A stretch of 64,000 nt of DNA from Bemisia tabaci (taxonomy: Eukaryota > Arthropoda > Insecta > Hemiptera > Aleyrodidae), in contig NC_092794.1 in NCBI RefSeq assembly GCF_918797505.1, positions 78,963,345 through 79,027,344 of the forward strand. Direction: 5' to 3'. Within the stretch, counting starts at the first letter, position 1. Each line of letters starts with the position of its first letter. A program made the position numbers and the translations under genes. The notes beneath the pieces were generated by a model, which ran no database searches, had not been told where the DNA came from, and saw only the letters and a program-made list of their open reading frames with translations. Positions 43,201-58,200 of the stretch are shown here, piece by piece.

Positions 43201-46200
43201 AGGTACTTTTGAAGGAAACCATAAAATGCGTTTTTTATGAGAAGGAAATTTCTTAGTACATTCCTTTTTGTAAAGGAAATTGTATAACTTGCCCTTTTAT
43301 GCAAAGAAATTAGTGAATGACATAGTCTGATGTGGACAACGTGTTCCATAAATGACCTCATAGTGCAGAATGACCCGGATGCTACATAGGTTGTCCCAAA
43401 AGTACTGCACGTTTTTTTTTTTTTTTTTTTTTGGACGAATGGTAGCAGATATCAAAATGCGGTTTGTGTAGTCTTAAAGACCGAGCAATTCCCGATAAAA
43501 CAAGACAAAGAGCGACGCCAAAAACGACCGTTTTTTGGCACAATTTGGGCCAGAAGGGATTTTTCTGAAACCGGGCCCAAACGATACCTTATGATACCCT
43601 AAAACTCTGGTTAAAATTTTAGCTTGAGTATACGCACGGTTTTTGAGAAATGAGGGGGCAAAGTTGCCAAATCGCCATCATTCTGGACAGCATTTCTACA
43701 GCAAAAAGACGGGGAAAATGGACGAAAAAGTTACACCTTTGATGGGTTTCGGCTGTAAATGTTCTTATTGGGCCCCCGAGCATTTAACTGTGTTCAGTTT
43801 CAAAAATTTTGATCGCACAGTGGTCCAAAGTGGGGAGAAATCGTCGACAAATCATGATTCTTTGTAAAATTTTTAAAATAGAAATAAAATTGTCGATCTG
43901 CTGCAGTTTTCATGGCTGACAATGTTCTTATCGGTCCTCAATGCATGAAATTGTGTTCAGCTTCACAAATTTACATCGCACAGCGGTCAAAAATGAGGGA
44001 ATTAGTGGACAAATTAAGATCCTCTGTGAAACTTCTTAAAAATAAAGTGAAACTGTTGGTCCCCAGTAGAGTTTAGATCCCGGAAAAATTCTTTAAATTA
44101 TTTTTTGGACTGTTTAAATCATTTTTTTATTTTTTTCTCTCCATTTTTCCTCCTTTTTTTTAAATTTCTGAAAGTTAGCATATTTTATTGAGATAATGCT
44201 ACAAAGTCTATTCTATAACAACGTTCTATAGACAATACGGTCTGACATGCAGTAATAAGTAAGAAAATAAAATATATTAATTTTTTCGGGATCTAAACTT
44301 TACTGGGGACCAACAGTTTCACTTCATTTAAAAAAAGTTTCACAGAGGATCTTAATTTGTCTACTAATTCCCTCATTTTTGACCACTGTGCGATGTAAAT
44401 TTGTGAAGCTGAACACAATTTCATGCATTGAGGACCGATAAGAACATTGTCAGCCATGAAAACTGCAGCAGATCGACAATTTTATTTCTATTTTTAAAAA
44501 TTTTACAAAGAATCATGATTTGTAGACGATTTCTCCCCACTTTGGACCACTGTGCGATCAAAATTTTTGAAACTGAACACAGTTAAATGCTTGGGGGCCC
44601 AATAAGAACATTTACAGCCGAAACCCATCAAAGGTGTAACTTTTTCGTCCATTTTTCCCGTCTTTTTGCTGTAGAAATGCTGTCCAGAATGATGGCGATT
44701 TGGCAACTTTGCCCCCTCATTTCTCAAAAACTGTGCGTATACTCAAGCTAAAATTTTAACCAGAGTTTTAGGGTATCATAAGGTATCGTTTGGGCCCGGT
44801 TTCAGAAAAATCCCTTCTGGCCCAAATTGTGCCATTCTTGGCGTCGCTCTTTGAGCTCTTTAAGTCAAAAAATGACCAAGTTACAGGGTTTTGAAAATGA
44901 CTTGTAGAGGTGACCCCTACAGGATTTTTAACTTTTTTCTGGAAAAAAAAACAAAGAATTAAAGATTCAAGTGGTTTTATTAAATCAATTTTACAGAATC
45001 TTACCAAGATTACTAGCATTTACTCTTCTTCACTGGACCACTGGACACTAGTTTCCTTCTCAAAATACCTTCCATCACTTGCCACACAGCGCCGCAACCG
45101 TTCTTCCCCCTTCTTCGAATATGTTTTTTTGAATTCTTTTTGCCTGATGTTCTCTAAGAAAGTTTTAACAGCTTTTTTTATCTCGTTGATGGAGTTAACC
45201 TTCCTGCCTCTTAAGCCCTTTTTCAACGTAGGGAATAACCAAAAATCGTAGGGTGCGAGGTCCGGGCTGATACCATGTTGCCAACCTCATTCGATCGCGA
45301 TGATTTCTCTGTAGAATTTTTGATTAATCAAATCGTTGTTTTTTTTCCAGGAAAGAAGCTAAAAATCCTGTAGGGGTCACTTCTACAAGTCATTTTCAAA
45401 ACACTGTAACTTAGTTATTTTTTGACTCAGAGAGCTCAAATTTGTCTTGTTTTATTGGTAATTGCTCGGTCTTTAAGACTACACAAACCACATTTTGATA
45501 TCTGCTACCGTTCGTCCAAAAAAAAAAACAATCAAATCTTTGTTTTTTTTCCAGGAAAGAAGCTAAAAATCCTGTAGGGGTCACCTCTTCAAGTCATTTT
45601 CAAAACCCTGTAACTTGGTCATTTTTTGACCGCTAATGTCTATTTTCTCTAATTTTGAGAGAACTGCAAAAAACTGTAGAGGCCTTTCAAATGCGGGATT
45701 AAAAATGCTGAGAAGTTAACTATCTCAAGAGTGGATTGTAGAAAAGGATCCTCAACAGTATCCAGCTCCTCTTCTGTCTGAGGCAGAGTAATTAAAGATA
45801 CTTTGGACATTAGCAGTCCTCGAATGATTCGTGAAAATCTCTGAGTTTTGGAGCCGTTTAATATTTTCAAAATTCATTCTACAGATATCGAAGCGATAGA
45901 TTATCATTCACCTAAAGTTGAAAAAATATAATTCTTGACAATTACGGCACTTAAAGCAAGTTTCATCACGAAAATACCAGCAACTAACTGGACATTAATG
46001 GTTTTCGCATGATTAGTGCGTGGTTGGTTCTAAATTGTCGAAAACGCATATCTTCAGGTACGGAATTTTTTGAAAAATTAACAGAAAGGTATCTTTAGAG
46101 TGACAAGCAATACAAATATATCTTTAGAGTGACAAACAATACAAATATATCTTTAGAGTGACAAACAATACAAATTTATCTTTACAGTGACAAACAATAC

Positions 46201-49200
46201 AAATAAATAAAAAAAATAAAACCGACCTCTTTAAGCATCTCCATAGACTCCTAACTCGACGCTGCGCCATCTCTCTCGCTGGAGGAGTTATTACTTGCCT
46301 CAGCAGTGGCGTGCGGTCCGGATAAGCAAGGCAAGCACTGCTTGCCCAAAGATTTCAAAAGAAAGAAGAAAATTACACCTATTAAGTGTTTTACATTTTA
46401 GGAAATATAATTTATAAAATGTGCTCAGTAAGTAAATTGCATTAAAAACAGAAAGAGAGGGAGATAGAAATACGTATTAAGCCACCGAAGTAGGAAAGCG
46501 GCAGAGCGGATGGAGGTGGCGCAGCGCGCTGCGCGGCCTGAACACGGGCCAACTCATGCGCTGGAGAATCGCTTGCGATCAGCTGAGCGGAGCGCCACTG
46601 CTCGGCGGCGGAATCAAGGCGGGCGGGGAGCGCGGTACGTTCCGAGTCCGAGCCCTTCGCTGCGCGATCGCAGCTCGCCTCTCTTGGCCACCTCTTGGCC
46701 CGTCACCGCAGCGCGCTGCTTCTGCCTCCGATGCGCTATCTTGTTCCCTCTTTCCGTCGCGACTGTAATTGCTCCTCCGGAGCAAATGCCTTTATATTCT
46801 ATAAAATTTCGCTCACTTGGATCAAATTGGTGATGAATTAGATAATTCTCAATCCTGTTTTAAATGCAGAAAGCCCTTTTTTGGGGGGGGGGGGGGGAAT
46901 TTAAGTAACTCAAAAAATTCTAAATGCTGTAGAATAAAGACTAAAATACCTCAAATAAGTGGCAAAATTAGGAGTTAAGAGTATGGAGCCGTCCTTCAAT
47001 GATCAATAACATTCGAAACAAGTTGAGTAAATGAAATCATAAATACGAGAGAGAGAAATAAAACCACAGTTTTTCAAGACATTCCATTAGATTTCATCCG
47101 AAAAATAGAGCAAATAGAGTAAAATTTTAAGAATTTTCTAGGGAGGTTGGGGGGAGGGGGAAGGGAAAGAGGCTACGTTAACCCCCCCCCCCCCCCCCCC
47201 GGATGACGAATGCTAGAGCTTGCCCTGTCTCTGAACCCACCGCACGCCACTGTGCCTCAGTGACTAACCAATTGGCAAGGTCGCTGTAAAATTATTCTAT
47301 AAAAGTCTTAGGGTATGTACGCCATATATGAATCGACGTAGCGTATTTTTTTACCCTTTATCGCAACTTTCCCCAAAGTAAAGCTGGATAAAGGTCCTCA
47401 AAATTCGATTGAGGATTTCTAGCCTTATGAAGCTAATAAGTTTGGCAACCTGCAGAATCTATGACAATGCGTGTGACAATACATCCTTGCAAGTTCCCAA
47501 AATGTATTTGCTTCATTTCGCTTATTTTAACCCGAATTTTATTCTCTTTAGAGATGATTTGGTCTCTCAAAAAAATGAAATACTATCCCATGTCTTTTTC
47601 TTAACTTTTTCTGGATTTTCTTCATTTCATGAAGTATATTCTGGAAAAATTTATAGTATAATAGGATCAACTCTTTCTCATTCCTAGAGATAATAAAAGA
47701 GCCAAAATTTTGAAACACCGCAGTTGAGATACGATATTTTCTAGTTTTATCATCTGTGATGACCACCATTTACAATGGAGAAATAAGTCTCATTGGGATG
47801 GTCATCCTTCCTTCAGAGATAAACCCGATTCCATATAAGGCGTAATTTTATAACTTTACGACTTATACTCTTACATGGAATCAAGTATTATCACTGGAGG
47901 AGCGGTTGTAAGTTATAATTGACGAAATACCCTGAAATTCACCCTTAAAGTGAAAATCCAAGTATTTGGACAATTATACCTGCTGAAATGCAGCGGGAGA
48001 GCAGAATCAGAAAACTGATTAAAAATAAAAATTTAAAAATTCAAACATTCATGCTTTTTACGGTTTTTACGATCGGGATTATTTCAAGTTAAAAAAATAC
48101 AAGAAGATTGGCGTTTTACAAATTTATTAATTAGAAAATTTTAAGAAAATTTTGAAAAAGGTGAAATTAACGAATTTTGAAAAAAATATTGAAATCGTCT
48201 AAAATGACAAGATATCAGAAAGAAAAAAGAAAGGTCTTTCGACGATTCACCAAAGATGTCCGGGGTTTCCAATGTTCCAATAATCGTAAGTCCAGCAAAG
48301 TCCAGAGTCCAGAAAACAAGAGAGAGATTTGTGGTCGAGCCGAGGCTCTCGACCAGAGTCCTCGCTCTCGCTGAGCTGAGGCTCCTTGCAAGCCCACAGA
48401 TCAAATCGATAAGTTTATCAAAAAAGTTAATGAGCGCAATTTAGATAGAGAGTTAAGCTCCTTATCTAAATATCTCACATCGCACTCGATTTTTCCAGAA
48501 AAGACGATTTTTCTTGGAGAACGAGGTTTTTTTTGGTACTTTTGCGACTATTTTCCCAGGAAATTGGGTTTTCCCTAAAAATGGTGGGTGTTAACAAATT
48601 TCTGAGATTATATTCGGGTTTATCAGCTTAAATTACACGAGAATCGATGTATCACACATCGAGAAAATGTTATGAATTTCCTTGGAAGTGGAAACAGCTC
48701 GGAAAAGCTGTTGGCCCGGAAAAATCGGACCATTTAGAAAACGGGGGCTTGTCAAAAATGAGTGAAGGTAAAATTCGAGGTTAGTGTCTCTTAATACAGT
48801 AGGAGACACCAATAGAGTATCTCGGTAAATTCCTGAAAATCCTTAGAACAGGAAAATCATCAAAAAATACCGATGGATAGCGTTTTCGTAGGGAAAGCGA
48901 CTTTTCCGGGAAAAGGATGGGTGATAGGAAAATTCTAAGATCATATTTGAATTCAACAGTTCAAAATATAAATGAATCGATGTATCTATCACACATCGGA
49001 GACATTTTTAAAATGTATTTTTAATACACTTTAAGTTTAGGAAAGGTTTTTCACAATTTTAGGCTCGGAAAAATAGGCTTCACTGGAAATCTGGAGGGTG
49101 ATAGAAAGAAACCTAGGTCGTATTCAGATTCAGCAGTTTAAAACATAATAGTAACACACTACCACGGGTCCAGGCAAATTTATATAAAAATAAATTGCAT

Positions 49201-52200
49201 TCACGACAAGTATACGTCAAAGGGGTACGTACAAAACGGGGGAGAAGTTTTGAAAGACGCGGTTTAAACGAGCGTTTCCAGCGTGACGAGAGCTTCCAGA
49301 ACATTTGTAGTATCATAATGTTTAGTCGACTTCAGATCGATTTATCGCCTCCAAAGCGGCGGAACGCTGAAAGAAGACCCCATTTTTTTCACGTCTGCGC
49401 CGATTTAAAAAAAAAAAAAAAACCCAATTTTTTATTTTAATGAAAAACTGATATATTATTTCTGACTCTCTGTAGCCCCTTAAGCTTTTTACCGTATGCT
49501 GGGGAAATGTTTTGGTCGCGAGTTGTAAGAGCGGAAAGGAGCGAAGGTCGGGAAAATCGGCCATTTTAAACTGTGCGTGCGGAGGTGATCGGAAGGAAAA
49601 CGTCCTCTCCCACTCAGTTCTGCAAATCACACTCTTCGGCCAAACTCGTATTGTTGCCATGTGTCGACGTGTCGTCTGGTCCGTCGCCGCGCGCAGTTTA
49701 AAATAGCCGATTTTCCCGACCTTCGCTCCTTTCCGCTCCTCTAACTCGCGACCAAAACATTTCCTCAGGATATACGCTAAGAAGCTAGAGGGGTTACAGA
49801 GAGTCAGGAACAACATATCAGTTTTATAAAAAAAATGGCTTTTTTGAAATCGGCGCGGGCGTGAAAAAAAATGGGGTCTTCTTTTAGCGTTCCGCCGCTT
49901 TGGGGATGATAACTCGAGCTGAAGTCGACTAAACCCTATGATGTTTTAAATTTTCTGAAAGATCTCGTCACGCTGGAAACGCTCGTTTAAACCGCGTTCT
50001 TCAAAACTTCTCGGTTTTCGAGCAACAAATTCGCGAAAATGTTGCTGATTTTTAACTTTGACCCCCCGCCGCGTCTCCCCAAAATTTTTAGGGGGCTTGA
50101 AACTTTGGGAAAAGATGGGGCATTGTTTGATGAATGAATAGGGCAAGTCGCAAAGGTATCTGCCTAGAGCCCCAAATGGCCCGTTTTTCACGTACCCCTT
50201 TACTCATTTCCCCGGGAAATAATCGCTTTACCGGAAACCTGAGAGGTGAACGGGAAAAATGGATTGCATTTTGCAAAAAGGAGCCACTAGCAATGCAATT
50301 ATGCTTAGATTGTGCAACTTCATATTTTGCAATAAAATTGCGGAAATCGTGAAAAACTATGAAATTTAGATGGTAATTGTTGTCTTAAATTTACAGTTTT
50401 TAGCGAGTAAAATAGAAACTATTAATAGATAATCGGGTTTTTCCTCCAAGACAAAAGAAGTTGCACAATCTTAGCAACATTGCAATGCTAGTGGTTCCTT
50501 TTTGCAAAATGCAATCCAAATAAAAGTCATTTTCGGACTCAGTGGCTCTTGATAGATCGGAAAAATTGTATCTCGTAGCTGAGAAAGATTTTGCCTACAT
50601 TCTGGGGGGGGGGGGGGGGGTAACAGTTGGAAAAGTACTTAAAATTATTCGAGTAAAATCGGCTTTTTCGGAAAATTGGAGGGTGATGGAAAAAATGAAG
50701 GTCATATTCAGATTCAGCGTCTCAAAATGCATAAAGATCACCTTATGTCGTCCAGGGGACATTTTTTCATTTTGGTTTGTTGTACAGTGTTATGAGGCAT
50801 GTAACAAAATACGAACATCAGCGATTTTCGCATGATTTGGACCGCGATCAATATGACAACCTCAAATATGTCCTCTTTTTCACAAAACCACCCACTCCTG
50901 GGAACTCTCCTGTTCCCAGCACTTAAATTTCCAGGGAAACTGTGGTCCTATTCCGAACATCCTTGAATGATTAGAAAGTTTCTAGTCATGAAGCTCCGAA
51001 AAATTAGAGAAGAGTCAGGGAATTCTAAAACTTAAGGAAGCTTATATCCTGTATATGCAGAACAATACATTTGAGGGGCTGAGCATCAAGGCGCATAAGT
51101 GCAGTTTTTGAAAAAATTGAGATGTTCATGAACTCAACTAAAACTAGTTTGAAAGAATGTTCTGTGAAAAATTCACAAGTAAAATCCAGCTTTCAAGCAT
51201 ATAAAAGTGAGTTTATCTTTCTCTCCACCATGAGGCTCCATGCAATTTTTGAAACTTCAAAAATGTATTTCTTGAAATAGCAACGTAACTGCAATTAAGC
51301 ACCGTGCCCTCCAAGCCCCTCATTTGGTCTGTCTAACTCAACCTTTGTCCGTTAATTTTGGCTTTTATAAGCAGGTGGCTTGAATCTACCGATTTCAGTG
51401 TGAACAATTATTTCTAATTGATCTTTCAAGAGATGATTACTGAAATGTCTTTTGTATCCAATGCCTTTTACATAAAACTTTAATGAAAAGCTATTTTTTG
51501 TGATACCCTTGTGGGCTACATCTGAAATACATCTTGCAGTAATGCAGTACCATTTCTAGCTCATTTAAAGTACAACATCTATGCTATTAGATCGCTGATG
51601 ATAATAAGTGTCATCGTCTTTGAGCCCGATACAGCTGTCTTCATCGCAAAATTTAGTTCATTTTTCACCCTGTTAGGTGATTAATTCAATCATGGAAACC
51701 TTTTGCGTTTAAATGCCTCTACTGAAGGGAACTTGATTTATCGTTTTCTCGTGAGATCTTACAAAACAAGGCCAGGCGACTCATACCATTACACACCACA
51801 TTTATGTGAACAAACTATTTTTAAAAAATTATTATGATTGATCAATCAATGACTTTTAAGGATTTTGCTACAAAGGAGACACTTATCACATCAAGTCAAG
51901 AACTGTAAAAAATTTTTGTCGCTTTTGAACGTCCAAAATATAGCATTAGTACCATGTTCTGAGGCAGATTTTAGAAGTTAAAATATGAATAACTCGAAAT
52001 CAACTTTTTGGCACTTAGCCTGTCATTGATGATAATACTTCAGTTTATGTTCTATTATCAGATTGGAGTTTAAGTACTACTTTGTTTCAATACTGAACTT
52101 TATCTGGTCACAGGTGGATCTGAAAGAGGTTGTCATACCTGGAGTCTATCCAGACAAACTCAATGGTGATGTAAGTACAACTGAAAATCGTTAGTTTAAT

Positions 52201-55200
52201 GTCAAAGTGTGGAAGATGTCAAAGCTTATTTTGACTAAACAAAAGCAGCTCTAACAGTGTTTGTCAAAATCCAATCAGTGTAAACATGACACTGCCAAGT
52301 CCTCAGTCCTCTAAACAAGAGTTCCTGAAGAGTCAATAAAATTCTAAGATGATGCCATTGTTAATATCGACATAATTTTTCTCATTCATGTGAAAATCCC
52401 TCAAAATTTGAACTGGAATATCAAGAAAAGCACCACTAGATACTAAAAACCACAATTTCGAAATCGGTTAATGGAGCTCCTAGAAAAATAATCGCGATTT
52501 TATGGTTTTTTTAAGGCTTTTTTTTCGGAAAATAGGCTCATGTAGGGCAACTAAATTCCCCCTCTGCCCCATTTCTTCTTGGATTGATCTGAATTTTTAG
52601 CATGTTATTCTCTGGTATGAAGTACGCCTTTCCTGAAATTTTCGTGATCCGAAAAATTTTTTTTGCTCCCGTTACAACGTTGCAAAGTTTCAAACTTCAA
52701 AATTATGAATTTTCCGAATGAAAGTGTGACACTGGCCCCTTGCTTCTTGGATTGGTCTGAATTTTTGGTGTGTTCTCCTCCGATATGAGGTAAAAAATTA
52801 CTGAAATTTTTATGGCCGGAAAATATTTTTTCCTCTCGTTACAACGTTGCCAAGTTTTCAGCTTGAAAATTTTGGGATTGGATGTAAAACGATGGCATGG
52901 GCCCATGTCTTAATGAATTGATCTGAATTTTTAGTATGTTATTCTTCCGTATAAGTAGCAAATTCTCTGAAATTTTCATTACTTGATAATTTCTTTACCC
53001 TCGTTTCGACGTTGCCAAGTTTCGAACTTCAAAATTATGGATTTGACCATAAAATGATAGCGTTTGAGTGGGATACCTTGCAGAATTGTTCTTATTTATG
53101 AGTAATTTTACGAAACGTTTCAATAATTTGCCCCTTCAAAACTGGAAGATTGCCGTGTTGCCGTTTTACTACTTTTATTCCGCATGAATATACCAATGCT
53201 GCATCTTGCTGGAACTGCAAATGCTGGTTTTTTTCATTCACTTTGGCAGCGTCCATTCTGCACTAACTGATAGCGTATCGTATCACATGTGTATGGGCAG
53301 AGGGGGAATTTAGTTGCCCTACATGAGCCTATTTTCCGAAAAAAAAGCCTTAAAAAAACCATAAAATCGCGATTATTTTTCCAGGAGCTCCATTAACCGA
53401 TTTCGAAATTGTGGTTTTTAGTATCTAGTGGTGCTTTTCTTGTTATTCCAGTTCAAATTTTTAAGTCAGGACCAACTTCGAGCTAATCCCCTTCCAGGAG
53501 CTCCGTGTAGGTCTATCGACCTAGATTTTTGACAACCAATGAACTGGTTGTCCATCCCAGAACAATTGACGTCATGTTTACCCTTGTACGGCAACAGCGA
53601 CATGGAAATTACAGCCGTAACCGCTCTCAACTTATTTTAACGCGCTGTCATGTCGGTGTGCGCAGCGATGCGCGGACCGCGAGCCGAACAAATGCTTTTC
53701 CGTCTCACGAGCGCACTACAAAACGTTTTTCTGTCTCACGAGCGCACTACAAAACACGTCTGAACAGTCTGAAAGATCAACACCAACTTGAGTGAGACAG
53801 ATAGGACATTCGTCCTCCTTAAAGTTTTTTTTTTTTTTTTTTTTTTTTTTATTCTTAAAATTAATAAATTAGCTGCCCTGTCTCAGTTTGCTCCATTGGC
53901 CCGCAACTTTGACATTGACCATGATTCATTCTGCAGAGTGGATGTGTGGAAGGGTCTAGTCACAGTGGGTTTTAACTAAATCTAAATAAGAAAATGAAAG
54001 TCCCCATATCTGAAAGCGGAAAAGTACAGGGAATCACCTCAGGAATATATCCCCGCTGAAAAGAAAATCATTCGCTGGGCCGTTTTTTTTTTTGCCCCCC
54101 CCCCCCCCAAGCCAAAATGGCGGCCGATATGCGCCGCCGCGGGGTGTAAATGTTACAACTCCCTCACAATGTCAAGTGACACATCGATTCTTATGTAAAG
54201 TTGGTCGTAGAATCCGAATATGAGGTCAGAAATCCCTCACGACTAAAAGGAATTGCGCAAGTTCAAGATGGCGGCCAAAAATAGGCCCCGGAGTAAAAAT
54301 TCTCAATTTCAGCTTTTGGTGACGAGTGAGATGTCTTTTTTTTTTGTTTTTTGGGTCATAGGATCCAAATTTAAGGTCAAAAATTCCCTTCTGGTCGACA
54401 GGGATCCCTCAAATCCAAAATGGAAGCCATTTTGGGGCTGACATATTATTGCCGAAAGACGCGTATAGTCGAGTGAGGCGTCTTTTTACATGTTTTTTGG
54501 ACCACATGATCAGAAATTGGGATCCAAACTGTGTCCCTGTGGGCCGGAAGGTAAGATTTGTCCCTTAGCACCTTGATTGTAACGTTTTTATCAACTATTT
54601 AAATAAAAACTCAGAATTTCACTGTTAGAACGGCGCCAACCACACCAAGAATGCCCTATTTTTACGAATAATGTTTGACCTTTTTGCCTAGCAGGGGCTA
54701 TAGTCCCCTGCTTCACAAAAAAACTAGCGCAAGAGAAATAGGAACAAAACAAAAATAATCTTCTTTTCAAGAAAATATATATGAATTCAAGAAAAATGAC
54801 AGCCGGAGTACAAATTAATTGTATACATAGCTAGTAAATAAAACTAGATTCTTCTGCTGTTGAATTCACACACCGAAGTACCGAAGAGTACCGAGTTTCA
54901 TAAAGTACCGAAATCTCATCCAGATTACGAAAGAAATTTCCTTAAAGCTGTATGTGAATTTAACAGCAGAAGAATCTAGTTTTATTTACTAGCTGTGTAT
55001 ACAATTAATTTGTACTCCGGCTGGCATTTTTCTTGAATTCATTTATATTTTCTCGAAAAGAAGATTATTTTTGTTTTGTTCCTATTTCTCTTGCGCTAGT
55101 TTTTTTGTGAAGCAGGGGACTATAGCCCCTGCTAGGCAAAAAGGTCAAACATTATTCGTAAGAATGGGGCATTCTTGGTGTGGTTGGCGCCGTTCTAACA

Positions 55201-58200
55201 GTGAAATTCTGAGTTTTTATTTAAATAGTTGATAAAAACGTTACAATCAAGGTGCTAAGGGACAAATCTTACCTTCCGGCCCACAGGGACACAGTTTGGA
55301 TCCCAGTTTCTGATCATGTGGTCCAAAAAACATGTAAAAAGACACCTCACTTGACTATACGCGTCTTTCGGCAATAATATGTCAGCCCCAAAATGGAAGC
55401 CATTATGGATTTGAGGGATCCCTGTCGGCCAGAAGGCAATTTTTGACCTCAAATTTGGATCCTATGACCCAAAAAACATAAAAAAAAAACATCTCACTCG
55501 TCACCAGAAGCTGGAATGTACCACTAGACAAGGTACGAATTTAAGCCATCTAATACATTTTCTTAACCAGAATTTCACGAAAAACACGATTCACACAACG
55601 AATATTACTGAAACCAACTCTTAACAAAGATAGTACCGTTTTTATTACACATTGGTTACGAGGAATTTGAACTACCCGCTCGCAAGAAACTCGAAGCTCT
55701 ACGTGAGTCGAATCGCGCACTACAACGGTTTCAGAAAGCTTCTCAGTCCAGCGATGTTCATTTCCCACCATGTATTGTTCAAACTATAAGCAATTTGCTG
55801 TAGCTGAACCAAAGCGTTAAAATTGAGGTTGCCAGATTTTTAAATCGCAGATACTGTCATGATAACGTTTAGCGCGCGATGTGAATCACATGGAGCATTG
55901 AGTTTTCATGAGCGGATGGTTTGAATTCATGCATCAAGAATCATTGAATATCTTCGTAAGGAGTTGATTTCGGTAATTTTCGTTGTAGGCATCGTGTTCT
56001 ACGTGAAATTTTGGTTAAGAAACATGTATCAGAATGCTGAAATTCGTACCTTGTCGAGTGGTTCATTGAGAATTTTTACTCCGGGGCCTATTTTTGGCCG
56101 CCATCTTGAATTTGCGCAATCCCATTTAGTCGTGAGGGATTTCTGACCTCATATTCGGATTCTACGACCAAAATTACATAGGAAACGATGTGTCACTTGA
56201 CATTGTGAGGGAGATGTAACATTTGCACCCCGCGGCGGCGCATATCGGCCGCCATTTTGGCTTAGGGGGGCACTAAAAAAAACGGCCCAGCGAATGATTT
56301 TCTTTTCAGCGGGGATGTATTCCTGATGTGTTTCGCTGTACTTTTCCGCTTTCAGATATGGGGACTTTCATTTTCTTAATTAGATTTAGTTAAAACCCAC
56401 TGTGTTTGGGAAGTGATACACTTGACGGTGAAAATTCAGGTTTAAGCCCAACTATTAAGCTCAACGAGCTGTATTTCCTAATTCTACACCTAATGATAGT
56501 TAAAATAAAGTTTGGTTTGTCCAAAAATTCACAAAAAAAAAATTTTGAGAGGAAATACGACCTGGAATTGGACCCTTATTTGAATCACTAAATACAAAAA
56601 AGGCACGTGTCCAGAAAACCAAATTGTTCAGGAGATACAAAAAACTGTTTATTTCGTGGTAGATATTTTTTGGAAAGTCGTTATGTTTAAAAAAACCGGC
56701 GCGGGGCGAAGCAGAGCGATGTTTAAAAAAATATCTACCACAAAATAAACAGTTTTTTGTGTCTCCCGAACAATTTGGTTTTCTGGACATGTGCCCTTTT
56801 CGTATTTAGTGATTCATTTGAATTCACCCACCCCTTTGCAAGTCAAAGTAAAATTCTATTTTCTTTTTAATTCACTTAGTAGTAGTAGTGTAGTGCTTTG
56901 AAGCTGTGCGAATATTTTTCTTCAATATCTGTAGGGCCTACAAAAGATATTAAATTTAAATGATCTCACTAGTGCAAAATGGCTGTAAGCGAAGCGTATG
57001 TTTTTTCCTTAAATTATGCCTCAATATTGAATAATTCCCCAAGACAGCGGAAACTCAGAGCAAATGGAATTGGAAACTTCCTCAGAGCGGCAACTCTGTG
57101 AGCTCTGAGTAGCGCGGCCGATTCGAAGCAATCACCCGCACAGGACTGGAGGCTCATTTAAGGGTATCTTCTTGGACATGAAAATGCTTTCGCAAGCTCT
57201 CTGCTGTGAATAAATATAGTGAAATGTCTTAAAAATTGAAACTCAGATAATGCGTCTGTGGCATGCAAGAGATACAGCCCTCTGAATACACTCCCAAAGG
57301 GAGATTCGCTCAAAAACTACGTTGGGCACATAAAGAAAAAAAAAAAAGGTTGAAATTTGCTCCTTGCAGCGCAATGTGTTTAGTTTGTAACACGCTTTTT
57401 CCAGTTTCCTGCGTCTGCGGGCAGTTTACTCAGTCATCACCGACCAGGTCTAGACAGGCAGAAAAGTAAGAAATTACAACCCAAAGTAAACAAACACTTA
57501 TTTAACGTTTTTTATTGTATGATTTCATTTGTTTTCGAGCAATTGTTTCCTTTTTCTCTCTTGACTTTCTTGACTTTGCAAAAACTAAAGCTTCGAATCA
57601 ATTGAAATCTCCCACACTGAGAGTTTATAACAGTTTCCATGATTGTTTGTTTATTTAGATTAGATTTCTCTTCGGGCAAGCCTGACTGCCAGCCACCAAA
57701 AAAAGCTGCGCGCATAGGCGGTAAATTTGAAAAAGCGTGTTACAAACCACGCAGGTTGCGCGCCAAGGAGTGGACACCAGACTTTTTTTACGAGCCCAAC
57801 GAGATTTTCGAGCGAATTCATTCTTAAAAAGTGTATTCAATTGGCTGTATCTCTTGCTTGCAACAGACGCCTTGTGTTTCTCTTGAAACCCATGTCATCC
57901 ACTGAGAGTAGTTTTTCCAGCGGTGTCCGTAGTTCTACTGGGATACAAAACCGAGAAGTTTTTCTTTTATTTGTAAAGCAACCTGTGCTTCCCTCTTAAT
58001 ATGATCGCAGTTCAGCAAAACATATCTGGTGCAGATCAAGAAGATCGTAGAAATTGGACCGAATAAGGTGCTAAATGGTGTCGGAAGTCATCACAGATCT
58101 TTGCTGCTACTCCTTTCAGATGGGCATGCTACTCACAAGGCACTGGAGGTTGGAGAAATTCCCGGCATAAGGTAGACTTTTTCAGTGCATAAGACACCAC

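Larger units (their letters stand above)
48470..50760. repeat. Degenerate satellite-like repeat, split by insertions
   Basis: Related segments at about 48570, 48923, 49092 and 50678 share GGAGGGTGATRGAAAAA, a GGTCATATTCAGATTCAGCA-like block and (first two) AATCGATGTATCACACATCG. The foldback at 49219-50201 and the MITE at 50260-50518 interrupt the series. A relative is at 17580-17960. Confidence 0.45.

Noticed and set aside
46510..46833. GC-rich open frames near 46.5-46.8 kb
   Set aside because: They lie inside a hAT-type element with clear termini and duplication; both strands are open and no transposase motif is present.
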